Shown: piece after piece, positions 52,482-60,592 of the stretch
How the letters are laid out: each line of letters starts with the position of its first letter
Position numbering within the stretch: position 1 is the first letter of the stretch
Origin: Dyadobacter sp. 50-39
GTDB taxonomy: Bacteria; Bacteroidota; Bacteroidia; Cytophagales; Spirosomataceae
Direction of reading: 5' to 3'
DNA: 64,000 bases
NCBI GenBank assembly: GCA_001898145.1
Contig: MKSR01000027.1
Span: 56,986-120,985, forward strand
Program-made: the position numbers and the translations under genes
The notes under the pieces: generated by a model
Database searches by the model: none
Told to the model about the DNA's origin: nothing
The model's input: the letters and a program-made list of their open reading frames with translations, nothing else

Positions 52482-52574
52482 TTTGCATAAAGATATTTAA
52501 GTGAGCTAGTTATGTAGTATTCGGCATTCCTATCCCTGTAAGATAGAATATGTTTGAATTTAACCGGACAGCAG

Positions 52575-53681
52575 ATGATAAATGAGAATGAGGGTTCAAA
52601 AGGCGAGTTTTTTGTTAGTAGGATAGATAGGAGTGTTGCTGACAATCTGAATGATATCAGAACGTCGTTCGGTGATGACGCGGGAGTCGTTAAAGACTTT
52701 ATCGTGTTTGTTAGTAAAAACATGAAGCGAGATTTGTTCGGATATACAAAGTTTACACTTCAGGATTTCTGCAAAGAAACCGGCCGCAATCGCCAGGACC
52801 TTGCCAAGAGGCACCCATATTTTGTTAGTAATCCGAAAGCAGTTGTTCCCGAATATCACGGGCATCAGTTTGTTTCTGTTTTCGACTATTCACTGTTCCT
52901 GATGCTTCAGCGGAACATCATATTTGCGAAAACTTACACTGTCAATACTAAGGATGAGGTGATTCAGCTGGAGAACTTTCCAATCTTAAAGGACATCAAG
53001 CTGAACATGGATCGTGCTTCCAATACCGTTAAAATTTACGAGATAAGAATCTCTGATCAATGGATGGATGGATTCATTAGTAGATACTATACGGTAGAAA
53101 CAAATGGTTATCGGATGATTGGCAAGGGTAGAGGAGGGGATGGAAGAAAGAGTTTATACCTAATCTTACAACGTACACGACATCAATGCCTTTCACAAAA
53201 TCAGACAATAGCCAGATTTTCTGTTGATTACCTAGCACATCTGGCTGAGGTTGATGTTGAGGAAAACAGATTTCGGAAACGGGCAGTTAAGAGAATGCTC
53301 GATCTGTTTTTGCAGAAAGATGCAATGCCTTTCAGTTATCGCTTTGTAAAAGCAGATCGAGCTAAGGTTAACCAGGAGGAATATTGGGTGGAAATAAATT
53401 TTGCTCCCAGTAGTCAAACACCTCCTGTGGCCGAGGAGCACGGTGATCACGTATTTTTTAATTCTTTGGTGAGGGACTTGAAGAAGAGGTTTAAGTTAAT
53501 GTACTCTGATGTAGTTATTGAAGACGAAAAGGATCATTTTCAGCGCTGGCTTACCAATCACAAGGTGGACCTTGATGTAAAAGTTGATGTTTTAATAGCA
53601 GCATATAACAAGGCATATAGTGCGCAAATGACCAAGATACAGGCAAAGCAATACATAAGACAAGGAGGCTTGATTTCCTGA
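52575..53681 (+). CDS. rep: Plasmid replication initiator (RepA/RepB-like)
   Basis: About 368 residues from the ATG at 52575 (MINENEGSKGEFF); a TTG at 52554 would add seven. Two winged-helix regions are suggested (KFTLQDFCKETGRNRQDLAKRH near residue 65, and ARFSVDYLAHLAEVDVEENRFRKRAVKRMLDLF, shortened to the FRKRAVKRMLDLF part, near 220), as in iteron-binding initiators. Immediately downstream is the 13-copy iteron array, its presumed binding site. Initiates replication at the adjacent origin. Confidence 0.8.
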   Translation: MINENEGSKGEFFVSRIDRSVADNLNDIRTSFGDDAGVVKDFIVFVSKNMKRDLFGYTKFTLQDFCKETGRNRQDLAKRHPYFVSNPKAVVPEYHGHQFVSVFDYSLFLMLQRNIIFAKTYTVNTKDEVIQLENFPILKDIKLNMDRASNTVKIYEIRISDQWMDGFISRYYTVETNGYRMIGKGRGGDGRKSLYLILQRTRHQCLSQNQTIARFSVDYLAHLAEVDVEENRFRKRAVKRMLDLFLQKDAMPFSYRFVKADRAKVNQEEYWVEINFAPSSQTPPVAEEHGDHVFFNSLVRDLKKRFKLMYSDVVIEDEKDHFQRWLTNHKVDLDVKVDVLIAAYNKAYSAQMTKIQAKQYIRQGGLIS

Positions 53682-53686
53682 CTTGG

Positions 53687-54306
53687 TGTCGAGTTTTGGC
53701 ACATGGATTGAAGGCCTTTGAAACGGATTATAATGTTGGTGTCGAATTTTGGCACAAATCGTGCTTAATGCATGTGCGAGTATGTGCGCATAAGTGGCTG
53801 ATTTTCATAAATATATTTACATATAAAATCGTAACCCAGAAAAGAACTATTGCTGTCAACTCATTTAACAGTGATAGCTGTCGAATATTGGCACATTTGC
53901 AAATAATCACTAGTGATAAAAACCTGGCTGTCGAGTTCTGGCACATCTCTGTACTTATTTGCAGCGAAAAGAGATCTCGATTGAAGAGCGGACAACCAGC
54001 TCGGCTAGCTAAATAATATGGCTGAATGTCGAGTATTGGCACGCTGCAGTCGAGTAGTGTCACGGTCGCGTGGATAAATTGCAATTTGTTGTCGAGTATC
54101 GGCACAAATCTTGTGGATAACGAGACGATACCTGTCGAGTATTGGCACGACCTGTCGAGTATTGGCACGTAGCTGTCGAGTAGTTGCCCGAGTCGTGTGG
54201 AAAGGGTTGTCTACGTTGTCGAATATAAACACACTTGTCGAGTATTGGCACAATAAATATTGCCGCTGGACCCGTCCAGGCTACTTTGCTGTCGAGTATT
54301 GGCACT
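53687..54306 (+). repeat. Iteron array, 13 copies of a 17-bp repeat (oriV)
   Basis: Consensus TGTCGAGTATTGGCACA. Copies start at 53687, 53740, 53879, 53929, 54027, 54048, 54090, 54133, 54153, 54174, 54217, 54236 and 54290. Five or six are identical in the core; 54048, 54174 and 54217 are the most diverged. In the dense part the spacing is about 21 bp or multiples (two helical turns). Two DnaA boxes and an AT-rich tract accompany it. This is a Rep-iteron origin with more than the usual number of iterons; the upstream copies may act in copy-number control by handcuffing. The reverse frames covering this region are repeat artefacts. Confidence 0.85.
54069..54120 (-). promoter_or_regulatory. Two DnaA boxes within the iteron array
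   Basis: TTATCCACA (reverse strand of 54112-54120) is a perfect DnaA box, and TTATCCACG (54069-54077) has one mismatch. They flank the iteron at 54090, as expected of an iteron origin that recruits host DnaA. Confidence 0.7.
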
Positions 54307-54338
54307 AATTATATAATAAAAAATAAAAAATAATATAT
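54307..54338. other. AT-rich tract after the last iteron (candidate duplex-unwinding element)
   Basis: About 32 bp made almost entirely of A and T directly after the last iteron, the typical position of the DNA-unwinding element at an iteron origin. Confidence 0.6.
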
Positions 54339-54429
54339 GGCACATCTTAACTTTTCAACCTTGACCAGTTCATCAAAAATTCACTGGTGAAAAGAAAATA
54401 ATGAGTTAATCTATCGATTTAGTATTCTT

Positions 54430-55374
54430 ATGAAACTTGCCGAAGCAAAGCGGTTATCTCTTCCGGCCATTCTGGCAGTTTTGGGGCATCACCCACTAAA
54501 AACATTGAAGAATGGCCATGAGCTCTGGTACCTATCGCCATTTCGAGACGAAACAAGCGCGTCGTTTCATACAACGTACAGAGGGAACCTTGGAATATGG
54601 ATATGGAATGATTTTGTGGAGGGGGGCGGGAATGTGATCGATTTTGCAATGCGTTATTTCGCTACTGACGTACGCGGAGCTATCGAACAATTATCTAGTC
54701 TGGCAATAAACTCAGATAAATCCGAAAATTCAGCATTCAACTCGCCAAAGAAGGGGTTAAATAAGGTCGTTGTTTCTGACAGACAACCAACGCTCGTTTT
54801 AACTCAAACTAAACGGCTTTCTATGGTGCTAGGGCAAACGACAGCCCTTTCAAATTACCTCACTGTTACTAGACGGCTGGATCCTCTGATTGCCAGCAAT
54901 TACTTAGTTGAAGTTCATTTCATTAACAGCCAATCCGGCAAACAATATTTTGCTGCTGGCATGAAAAACGAGCATCAAGGTTATGAGATTCGCAATCCTT
55001 GGTTTAAAAGCACGGTAGGCCGAAAAGGGATCAGTGTCGTTAAGGGCAAATTTGGGACAAACGTCGCCGTTTTTGAGGGTTTTATGGACTTTTTATCCGC
55101 GTTGACGTTTTATCAGAGAATTGATGTGCGCAAATTTGAGCAACTCATTGACGACGATGTTATAATCATGAATTCACTTGCATTTCAGCAACGGACTAAC
55201 GAAGTCCTTCTCAATTCCCATTATTCAAAAATTGAACTTTTTCTGGATAATGACTTGCCAGGCAAAAAAGCTACTTCTCAATTTTTAGCCGACTTCGGCG
55301 GGATTACAGAAGACTGTTCGCATGTCTATAATTCCGTCGTGGATTTCAATGAATTTCTTATTAATCGTTTGTGA
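54430..55374 (+). CDS. Toprim-domain primase of the plasmid
   Basis: A 314-residue protein. Residues 1-75 resemble the CHC2 zinc-finger region of DnaG-type primases (LPAILAVLGHHPLK, LSPFRDETSASF, WNDFVEGGGNVIDFAM) but without the usual metal cysteines. A toprim fold follows from about residue 215: AVFEGFMDFLSAL supplies the acidic residue and FLDNDLPGKKA the DxD. Such primases are common on Bacteroidota plasmids and mobilisable elements. Directly follows oriV, so probably primes its replication or transfer. Confidence 0.82.
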   Translation: MKLAEAKRLSLPAILAVLGHHPLKTLKNGHELWYLSPFRDETSASFHTTYRGNLGIWIWNDFVEGGGNVIDFAMRYFATDVRGAIEQLSSLAINSDKSENSAFNSPKKGLNKVVVSDRQPTLVLTQTKRLSMVLGQTTALSNYLTVTRRLDPLIASNYLVEVHFINSQSGKQYFAAGMKNEHQGYEIRNPWFKSTVGRKGISVVKGKFGTNVAVFEGFMDFLSALTFYQRIDVRKFEQLIDDDVIIMNSLAFQQRTNEVLLNSHYSKIELFLDNDLPGKKATSQFLADFGGITEDCSHVYNSVVDFNEFLINRL

Positions 55375-55432
55375 ATCAACACGGTAACGAATCATCCGAA
55401 GTAAAGATGAAAAGTACTGATGATAGTATCGT

Positions 55433-55672
55433 TTAAATGGATGTCACTCTGCTAAGAAAGACGCTTTCATCAACGATCTGTGATGTTGATTGTGATCGAA
55501 CGTCTATCGAATGTTCCCAATCGAAGCGAATACCGATTTTCAGCCTATTGGACATCCTGTGTACAACAGCCAACGCGTTCCATTCACTTTCGGTCAACTC
55601 GCGGTTAAACAGGTCCACAATTTCGCCTGTTGTACCGATCTGATTATCTTCCTGGGAATCCGATTTTTTCAT
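55433..55672 (-). CDS. Small hypothetical protein
   Basis: A 79-residue acidic protein (MKKSDSQEDNQIGTTGEIVD, then VVHRMSNRLKIGIRFDWEHS). No known family. It is convergent with the primase gene. Member of the plasmid accessory cluster on the reverse strand. Confidence 0.5.
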   Translation of the reverse strand: MKKSDSQEDNQIGTTGEIVDLFNRELTESEWNALAVVHRMSNRLKIGIRFDWEHSIDVRSQSTSQIVDESVFLSRVTSI

Positions 55673-55741
55673 CTTGCTTTTTGTTTACGTTGCACGAATG
55701 GAGTTAGGAGCTACCAGAAGACTTGCCACGTGTAATATTGT

Positions 55742-56035
55742 TCAAAAATAGGTTGCACGAACTGTTTTTAACTCTTTTGCATAGTGCTCGGATGCTTCGT
55801 CTCGTTCGGCGATTTGATGTAGTTTGTAATTCCGCCTTAAAGCCCGAATCTGCCGACTCCTTTTCAGGCACTCAGCCGCGAAATCTGAATTTCTTAATGG
55901 TACTGGTTTGTTTTGCTCAGCGAACCACAGCTGAAAATACAGCCCGGCCAACGACTGGATAATCTCTTCATAAACTTCGACGCTCACAAAGAGGTCAAAC
56001 CCGAATGGGTCTTGTAACGAATTAAGTTGCTGCAT
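55742..56035 (-). CDS. Small hypothetical protein
   Basis: A 97-residue helical protein (SVEVYEEIIQSLAGLYFQLW, then a basic helix RSRQIRALRRNYKLHQIAER). Possibly a nucleic-acid- or partner-binding protein; no family recognised. Start is the ATG before QQLNSLQDPFGFD. Confidence 0.5.
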   Translation of the reverse strand: MQQLNSLQDPFGFDLFVSVEVYEEIIQSLAGLYFQLWFAEQNKPVPLRNSDFAAECLKRSRQIRALRRNYKLHQIAERDEASEHYAKELKTVRATYF

Positions 56036-56101
56036 CTGAATATATGGTTTCTGCTTAAAGCGGTTCAGCTATGAACCAGCACTCTGCAAAGCTAGCCAAT
56101 C

Positions 56102-56147
56102 AATTTGCATGCGCTGAGCTACGTTTGCATTCCAGCGCATGCAAATT
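56102..56147. repeat. Perfect 15-bp inverted repeat with 16-nt loop
   Basis: AATTTGCATGCGCTG (56102-56116) and CAGCGCATGCAAATT (56133-56147) around a 16-nt loop, ending 5 bp beyond the stop of the 56152 gene on the reverse strand. A terminator-like stem without a T-run; possible alternatives are a bidirectional terminator or a regulatory/transfer site. Confidence 0.65.
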
Positions 56148-56151
56148 CACA

Positions 56152-56634
56152 TTATTCTTCCTTGCCAATAAGCTTGATACCCTTTTTATCCGAGGTAATC
56201 ACATAATTCTCTTTCGGAATGAAATAATTTCCCTTTTGATCAATGATAAAATATCTGTTAATGCGTTCCCAATGCTTTTCCGCCAGCTCGACCTTTTTCT
56301 GATCAACGATTATGTCTCGAATAACAAATATCGCAACACAGCAAAAAACGAACGATAAGGTGATCAGACTGACAGCTACAACATGCCGGGCAATGCCGGT
56401 TGAAATGTTACCGCACAAGGCAGTCCAGGCGGAAGCGTTATCGCCATAATTGTTATTATAGATCATCGGTTTAACGCTTTCATTGATTTTGCCAGCGGCT
56501 TGGTCTATCTTGTTGATAGATTGCTCAACAGTGAGCATGAGCGGGACAAGTTCCGGCTCGATATCAGATTCTGAAAGGCCGAAGCGGAGTGCCAGCCGGT
56601 GGCGCTCCTGGTTTAGTTTTGAACGGTCTTCCAT
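56152..56634 (-). CDS. Single-TM protein partnered with the second ParA-like ATPase
   Basis: A 160-residue protein: an acidic N-terminal part (LSESDIEPELVPLM), one TM helix (VVAVSLITLSFVFCCVAIFVIRD) and a soluble C-terminal region (YFIIDQKGNYFIPKENY). The ATG overlaps the upstream ParA-like gene by one base. Position next to a ParA-like ATPase and the mobilisation genes suggests a membrane anchor for transfer or positioning; no family recognised. Confidence 0.6.
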   Translation of the reverse strand: MEDRSKLNQERHRLALRFGLSESDIEPELVPLMLTVEQSINKIDQAAGKINESVKPMIYNNNYGDNASAWTALCGNISTGIARHVVAVSLITLSFVFCCVAIFVIRDIIVDQKKVELAEKHWERINRYFIIDQKGNYFIPKENYVITSDKKGIKLIGKEE

Positions 56635-57341
56635 CAGCCGATAATTTCCTGAATCTCTTCTTGCTTCTTACGATACATGATCTTTGACATCAACCCCAAG
56701 CTGGCCGGGTCCGGTTGCGGCTGGGAGATCAAATCGATGATATCTTTTACCGCCCCTCCTGAGCCCAGGTCGCCAAATTGTTTTAGCTCTATACCCAGCT
56801 CCTTTAATTTGCCGACTGCTTTTTCAGCTGTTTCTATCCCGCCAAAGGTTCCCATATTGACCAGCATTGTGAGCGGGAACTGTCCGGCAAGCGCTGTCAT
56901 CAATGCGTTGTAATAATTGACACAGGAGGCGAGTGCATCACGGCCGGCCACTATAACAAATACGCGGAGCGTGATCCCGAGTGCAGCAAGCTCCTGCTGC
57001 AAGATATCTGCCGGCACATCGTGCTGTAAAAGATGCAGAAATTCGGCTGATTCAGGAGCGCCAAAATCGATATAATATTTATCGGATTTTCCGCCAGCAA
57101 GACCTTCAAAAAGCTCGACGATCTTTTCGCGTTCCAGCTTCTTGTACTCGTTGAGTATCTTAAAACTCCGGACGCGCTGATCACCTACGACGGTCCCAAG
57201 ACGGGCAACCGAAGTCTGAGTAGACTCGTCCAGGTCGATAAAATTTGTTTTTTCTTCTTTTTGGTTCTGTGCAACAAACCAGATGAAAAGAGATTTTCCA
57301 ACCCCTCCCTTTGACTGTAAAACCAGGTTAACCTGCTTCAT
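56634..57341 (-). CDS. ParA-like ATPase of the mobilisation cluster
   Basis: A 235-residue deviant-Walker ATPase (LQSKGGVGKSLFIWF; the following DLDES and YYIDFGAPES are the A-prime and Walker B equivalents). It differs from the type Ib ParA at 51476 and is grouped with a membrane protein and mobilisation genes, resembling the ParA-like/VirC1-type proteins of conjugative elements. Likely role: positioning the transfer complex or aiding mobilisation. Overlaps the TM-protein gene by one base. Confidence 0.8.
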   Translation of the reverse strand: MKQVNLVLQSKGGVGKSLFIWFVAQNQKEEKTNFIDLDESTQTSVARLGTVVGDQRVRSFKILNEYKKLEREKIVELFEGLAGGKSDKYYIDFGAPESAEFLHLLQHDVPADILQQELAALGITLRVFVIVAGRDALASCVNYYNALMTALAGQFPLTMLVNMGTFGGIETAEKAVGKLKELGIELKQFGDLGSGGAVKDIIDLISQPQPDPASLGLMSKIMYRKKQEEIQEIIG

Positions 57342-57376
57342 GCTAATTGTTGATAGTTATTGATAAAATACAATTG

Positions 57377-57754
57377 TTAGAAATCAGTGAAATCAAGTCC
57401 TTTGTCTTTTTCCCGTTTTGGTTGTTTGGTAGCATTTTCAACGATTGAACCCCAATCCTGTTCGGGTGGGGCAGAGGGATGACTTTGTTTAGGGAGGGTG
57501 GGGGTAGGCGCGCCTGTATCGTGGGATGTGGCAGGTAGCGTCGATGCCGGTAGTGGCACGAGCCTGTTTTTTCTTCTTCTATTAAGGTTATATATCGCGT
57601 CTTCATTGATGTCGATGCCGAGCTCATCTTTGACCTGTTGTATGATGATCTTTGCGGGGATTTGAAAGAGGTAATCGCCATAGAACCTGGCTAGCAGATC
57701 GAAGCGGCCTTTGAGGTTCATTTCGAATGCCTGAATGACGTATTTTTTATTCAT
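57377..57754 (-). CDS. Hypothetical plasmid protein
   Basis: About 125 residues from the ATG at 57754 (MNKKYVIQAFEMNLKGRFD). The N-terminal half is helical (IIQQVKDELGIDINEDAIYN), followed by a proline- and serine-rich disordered stretch. It precedes the ParA-like gene by 35 bp on the same strand and is conserved in position in similar elements as far as I recall. Possibly a DNA-binding adaptor; unproven. Confidence 0.55.
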   Translation of the reverse strand: MNKKYVIQAFEMNLKGRFDLLARFYGDYLFQIPAKIIIQQVKDELGIDINEDAIYNLNRRRKNRLVPLPASTLPATSHDTGAPTPTLPKQSHPSAPPEQDWGSIVENATKQPKREKDKGLDFTDF

Positions 57755-57910
57755 AGAACAACAGAACGACATCTAATAGACGACAGATAAACGAAAATAG
57801 GACACAAAAGTCAGAATTCATAAAAATCATGATAAAAAAGTCATAAATAGGTTACATACGAAGTATATTTGTTTGAGCGTTGTATTTTGAGAGGTAAAGC
57901 AAGCCATGTG

Positions 57911-58019
57911 TTTGTATATACAAATTCATCGCTTCGCTCGAATCTGCACCTTCAAACACACCGGTCGTGCCTCCCTTGACTTGCCGGGGCCCTGCCCCAA
58001 ACCCCAAGTGACGCGTCAC
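57911..58019. other. Candidate origin of transfer (oriT)
   Basis: Divergent spacer upstream of MobC/relaxase. Contains the 14-bp palindrome TTTGTATATACAAA (57911-57924), the stem GGGGC/GCCCC (57986-57990 with 57994-57998) and the 12-bp palindrome GTGACGCGTCAC (58008-58019). Palindromes and a GC-rich stem next to relaxase genes are the usual make-up of an oriT. The nick site cannot be picked out from sequence alone. Confidence 0.5.
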
Positions 58020-58034
58020 CTTTTGAACCTTATC

Positions 58035-58373
58035 ATGGAAGAACAAAAGAAGAACCCACATTATGAAGCCCGCAAGGCCGGAGCAGCCGGCCGAGAAAAC
58101 AAAGGTAAAATGATTCCTGTCCGGGTAACCGAACAGGAGCATGCGCAGATCAAGGCGAACGCGGTCCTGGCAGGCTTGAGCGTGTCGGAATACCTGCGTC
58201 GGCTAGGGGCTGGCCACCAGGTAAAGGCACGTTTCGAAAAGGAAGAAAAGCGGAACCTTCAAGGTATCGGTACTAATCTGAACCAATTGGCTGCGTATGC
58301 CAACAAAGGATTCTTTAATGAAAGGCCGCTGCTTGATATATTAGAGCAACTTAAAAAAGTACTACAATCGTGA
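58035..58373 (+). CDS. mobC: MobC-like relaxosome accessory protein
   Basis: A 112-residue basic protein: start at the ATG 58035 (MEEQKKNPHYEARKAG). Residues about 26-60 (IPVRVTEQEHAQIKANAVLAGLSVSEYLRR) form a ribbon-helix-helix with the MobC/arc-like signature; a coil follows. The stop overlaps the relaxase GTG start by 4 bp. Binds oriT and helps the relaxase nick. Confidence 0.8.
   Translation: MEEQKKNPHYEARKAGAAGRENKGKMIPVRVTEQEHAQIKANAVLAGLSVSEYLRRLGAGHQVKARFEKEEKRNLQGIGTNLNQLAAYANKGFFNERPLLDILEQLKKVLQS
58348..58368 (+). repeat. 21-bp repeat (copy 1) ahead of the relaxase start
   Basis: Begins AACTTAAAAAAGTAC and matches 59437-59457 in 20 of 21 positions. This copy lies in the 3' end of mobC directly before the GTG of the relaxase; the other copy ends 1 base into the start of the small gene at 59456. 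The pair looks like a duplicated translation-initiation leader or a regulator site. Confidence 0.65.
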
Positions 58374-59182
58374 TCGCGAAAACATCGATAGGATCTGACT
58401 TTTCGGGGGCGATCCATTATGGTGCAGGGTACACCGCGGAAGGAAAGGAGGTCATGAACAAAGCCGATCTTTTGATCGCGCATAACGTGGTCTCCCGTGA
58501 CCCGAAAGGTATTGCGGCCGAGATGCAGCAGGAGGCTTCATGCAGCCGCTGCAAGACGCCGGTGTGGCATAGCTCGATCAGCTGGAAGCCAGAAGAGAAA
58601 CCTACGCGTGAGCAAATGATCGAGACGGCGAACCGGTACTGCCAAAAGATGGGAGCTGACCCCAGAGACCACCAGGTGGTTGTATACGAGCACCACGACA
58701 AGCCGCACCAGCATATCCACGTCTATATCAACCGCGTGCCGACGGATGGTGGCAAGGCGCTTGAAACTTCGCACAATTACGCGCGCAATGTGCGGATCTG
58801 CAAAGAGATTACCGAGGAGTTGGGCTTTGCCAAACTTGAAAAACTAGAAGAGGGCAAATTGCGGCATGTGGCAGTTAACCAGCAGGACGCGCAGAAGATG
58901 ATCAATCTGGCTATCAAGGCTGCATTAAAGGAGAAATCCGGCACTCCCGACGAAATAGAGCGGCGGTTAAAAGAAAAAGGAATCGAATGCAAATACAAAG
59001 TAGAAGAGGGGAAACTAAAATATTCCAGTTACAGCTATCAGGGCGTTCCGATCAAAGGACAGGATGTTGGGTTCACCGCTAAGCAATTGCAAGCGAGACT
59101 GGAGAAGAACCAACAGCTTATCGAACAACAGTTGAAGCAACCACAACATGAGCAGAAGCGCAGACCTCGGTTGGGCCATTAA
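58370..59182 (+). CDS. mobA: MobA-type relaxase
   Basis: A 270-residue relaxase with a GTG start overlapping mobC. Histidine triad HQHIHVYINRV (about residue 110), with the preceding VVYEHHDKPH, marks the metal-binding HUH nuclease centre; FSGAIHYGAGY at the N-terminus and AETSHNYARNVRI-like blocks fit the Bacteroidota mobilisation (MobP/MobV-like) families. No obvious helicase domain, so the element is probably mobilised by another conjugative system. Starts DNA transfer by nicking at oriT. Confidence 0.85.
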   Translation: MIAKTSIGSDFSGAIHYGAGYTAEGKEVMNKADLLIAHNVVSRDPKGIAAEMQQEASCSRCKTPVWHSSISWKPEEKPTREQMIETANRYCQKMGADPRDHQVVVYEHHDKPHQHIHVYINRVPTDGGKALETSHNYARNVRICKEITEELGFAKLEKLEEGKLRHVAVNQQDAQKMINLAIKAALKEKSGTPDEIERRLKEKGIECKYKVEEGKLKYSSYSYQGVPIKGQDVGFTAKQLQARLEKNQQLIEQQLKQPQHEQKRRPRLGH

Positions 59183-59436
59183 TGTAAGCTGATTATAAGC
59201 CTATTTGTGTAGCCGGAGATAAGCTTTTATTTATTGACGAAAAGGGTCATCAAACGAATTTTAGAAAGACGAGGACTGATTTTTTGGGTCGAAGGGAATA
59301 TGAAAAGTACAAATTTTTTTTCACCGGGAACTGATGAAAAATAGAACAAAACCGAGTAAATCAGGGTTCATTCGCATAATGGGTTTTATGTTAAAGAAGG
59401 AGACACGACGCAAGAGCGGAATCAAAATATTTATAG
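59183..59436. other. Short AT-rich spacer after the relaxase gene
   Basis: About 250 bp with no gene; ends in the 21-bp repeat copy 2. No terminator-like hairpin found. Confidence 0.4.
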
Positions 59437-59457
59437 AACTTAAAAAAGTACAACAAT
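59437..59457 (+). repeat. 21-bp repeat (copy 2) at the start of the small membrane gene
   Basis: Second copy of the 58348-58368 repeat (one mismatch), reaching into the ATG at 59456. Confidence 0.65.
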
Positions 59458-59650
59458 GGAAGGAGTAGAGTTGGCAGACTTGTTTTTTGTGGCCGGTGGG
59501 GTAATCGGTTTAGTGCTGATGCTGACCTTTTACCGGGCCTGGTCTGGCAGCCAACCATTCACCAAGACGAAGGTCACCCTGTTGAGCGTACTTTTTGGTT
59601 TTACCGCATTGATTTTAGTAATGGCTGGTTATCTTCAAAGCACACAATGA
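59456..59650 (+). CDS. Small two-TM protein
   Basis: 64 residues with two hydrophobic helices (FFVAGGVIGLVLMLTFY and VTLLSVLFGFTALILVMAGYL). No known family. The duplicated leader upstream links it to the mobilisation operon. Confidence 0.6.
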   Translation: MEGVELADLFFVAGGVIGLVLMLTFYRAWSGSQPFTKTKVTLLSVLFGFTALILVMAGYLQSTQ

Positions 59651-59678
59651 TTATGAAATTAAGTTGAAACCCAGCAAA

Positions 59679-59792
59679 ATGAACGAGGAACATAATAGAA
59701 AGCAACAGTTGCAAGATGCGCGCGACAAACTCGCCCGGCTAGAACAGCGCACACTCGATGAGATTGCCCGCCAGGTCGGGTCAAACGGATAG
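59679..59792 (+). CDS. 37-residue charged helical protein
   Basis: An intact small frame (MNEEHNRKQQLQDARDKLAR) with a coiled-coil pattern. Sits 28 bp after the two-TM gene and 8 bp before the next small gene, same strand. Gene status is inferred from close spacing and helical composition. Confidence 0.45.
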   Translation: MNEEHNRKQQLQDARDKLARLEQRTLDEIARQVGSNG

Positions 59793-59800
59793 TTTCCGAT

Positions 59801-59956
59801 ATGAACACGATGGGTACCCAGGATTGGGAAATAACCAGGACATGTCTTTATTGGCTTCTGAACAATACAGATTACCCTTACGATAAGACCGTGGTAGATC
59901 TATATGCTGATTTGGATGCGGCCTTGAAAGGGCATCGGAATATCCGTTTCATCTAA
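59801..59956 (+). CDS. 51-residue hypothetical protein
   Basis: Intact frame starting ATG at 59801 (MNTMGTQDWEITRTCLYWLL, then YDKTVVDLYADLDAALKGH). Reads like a compact globular protein; no family recognised. Fits the chain of small same-strand genes after the relaxase. Confidence 0.45.
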   Translation: MNTMGTQDWEITRTCLYWLLNNTDYPYDKTVVDLYADLDAALKGHRNIRFI

Positions 59957-60093
59957 TCGTCGGGCTATGCGGATGGAAATTGTAGACAGCCCTGGCACAG
60001 CGTATTACCGAATCAGTCGCCGGCAGCATTCTCCCACCCACTGCGATCGTTCCAATTTGTAGACAACCTTAATTCACTAATAAACCATTTCAA

Positions 60094-60576
60094 ATGAAGA
60101 TACCTCAAATCAAATTTTTCTCGCCCGAAGAGAATAGGGAGCCGGTTTCAAAGGCGGCAGTGAAGGCCAAGGCTAAGCCATCCGGTTATATTTCTGAGAC
60201 AGGAACGCTAGTTTTCCCTAAGACTACCCTTGAAGAAATTGACGTAGAGCCAGCAACCGCTCTTTTCAAAGTGGGCACAGCCGAAGGGAAAAGAAAAATA
60301 AAGTCGTTGTATCTGATCCCGACCGATGAGCAAGAGGGGGCATTTGCATTTTCGAAAGTGGGCCGCGGCTCAGGAATACCACTCGCAGTTATTTTGAAAC
60401 GAGGCGGTGTAGACTACGAGGCGGTAAAGCACATTTTTACAGTAACCATATTCAACTACTCAGAAGGAGTAATTGGTTTCGAGTTGGCAATAGGGGAGGA
60501 AGCACCCAAGGAACCGTACACCGGCAAGCCGCGCGGTAGAAAACCAAAGCCAGCCGACGCAGCGTCAGCGGTTTAG
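60094..60576 (+). CDS. Hypothetical plasmid protein with AT-hook-like C-terminus
   Basis: A 160-residue protein. A beta-rich middle part (SETGTLVFPKTTLEEIDVEP, then VKHIFTVTIFNYSEGVIGF) is followed by a basic C-terminus GKPRGRKPKPADAAS, an AT-hook-type DNA-minor-groove motif (RGRKP). Likely binds DNA. No family name recalled. Ends just before the hairpin at 60593. Confidence 0.6.
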   Translation: MKIPQIKFFSPEENREPVSKAAVKAKAKPSGYISETGTLVFPKTTLEEIDVEPATALFKVGTAEGKRKIKSLYLIPTDEQEGAFAFSKVGRGSGIPLAVILKRGGVDYEAVKHIFTVTIFNYSEGVIGFELAIGEEAPKEPYTGKPRGRKPKPADAASAV

Positions 60577-60592
60577 CCAAGCCACCAAAATA

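Noticed and set aside
53728-54305. Reverse and forward open frames through the iterons (for example repeats of VPILD or CQYST)
   Set aside because: They are translations of the 17-bp iteron; no start signals and no family similarity.
56071-56358. Forward 95-codon frame antisense to the TM-protein gene
   Set aside because: Covers the 15-bp inverted repeat and is antisense to a better-supported gene.
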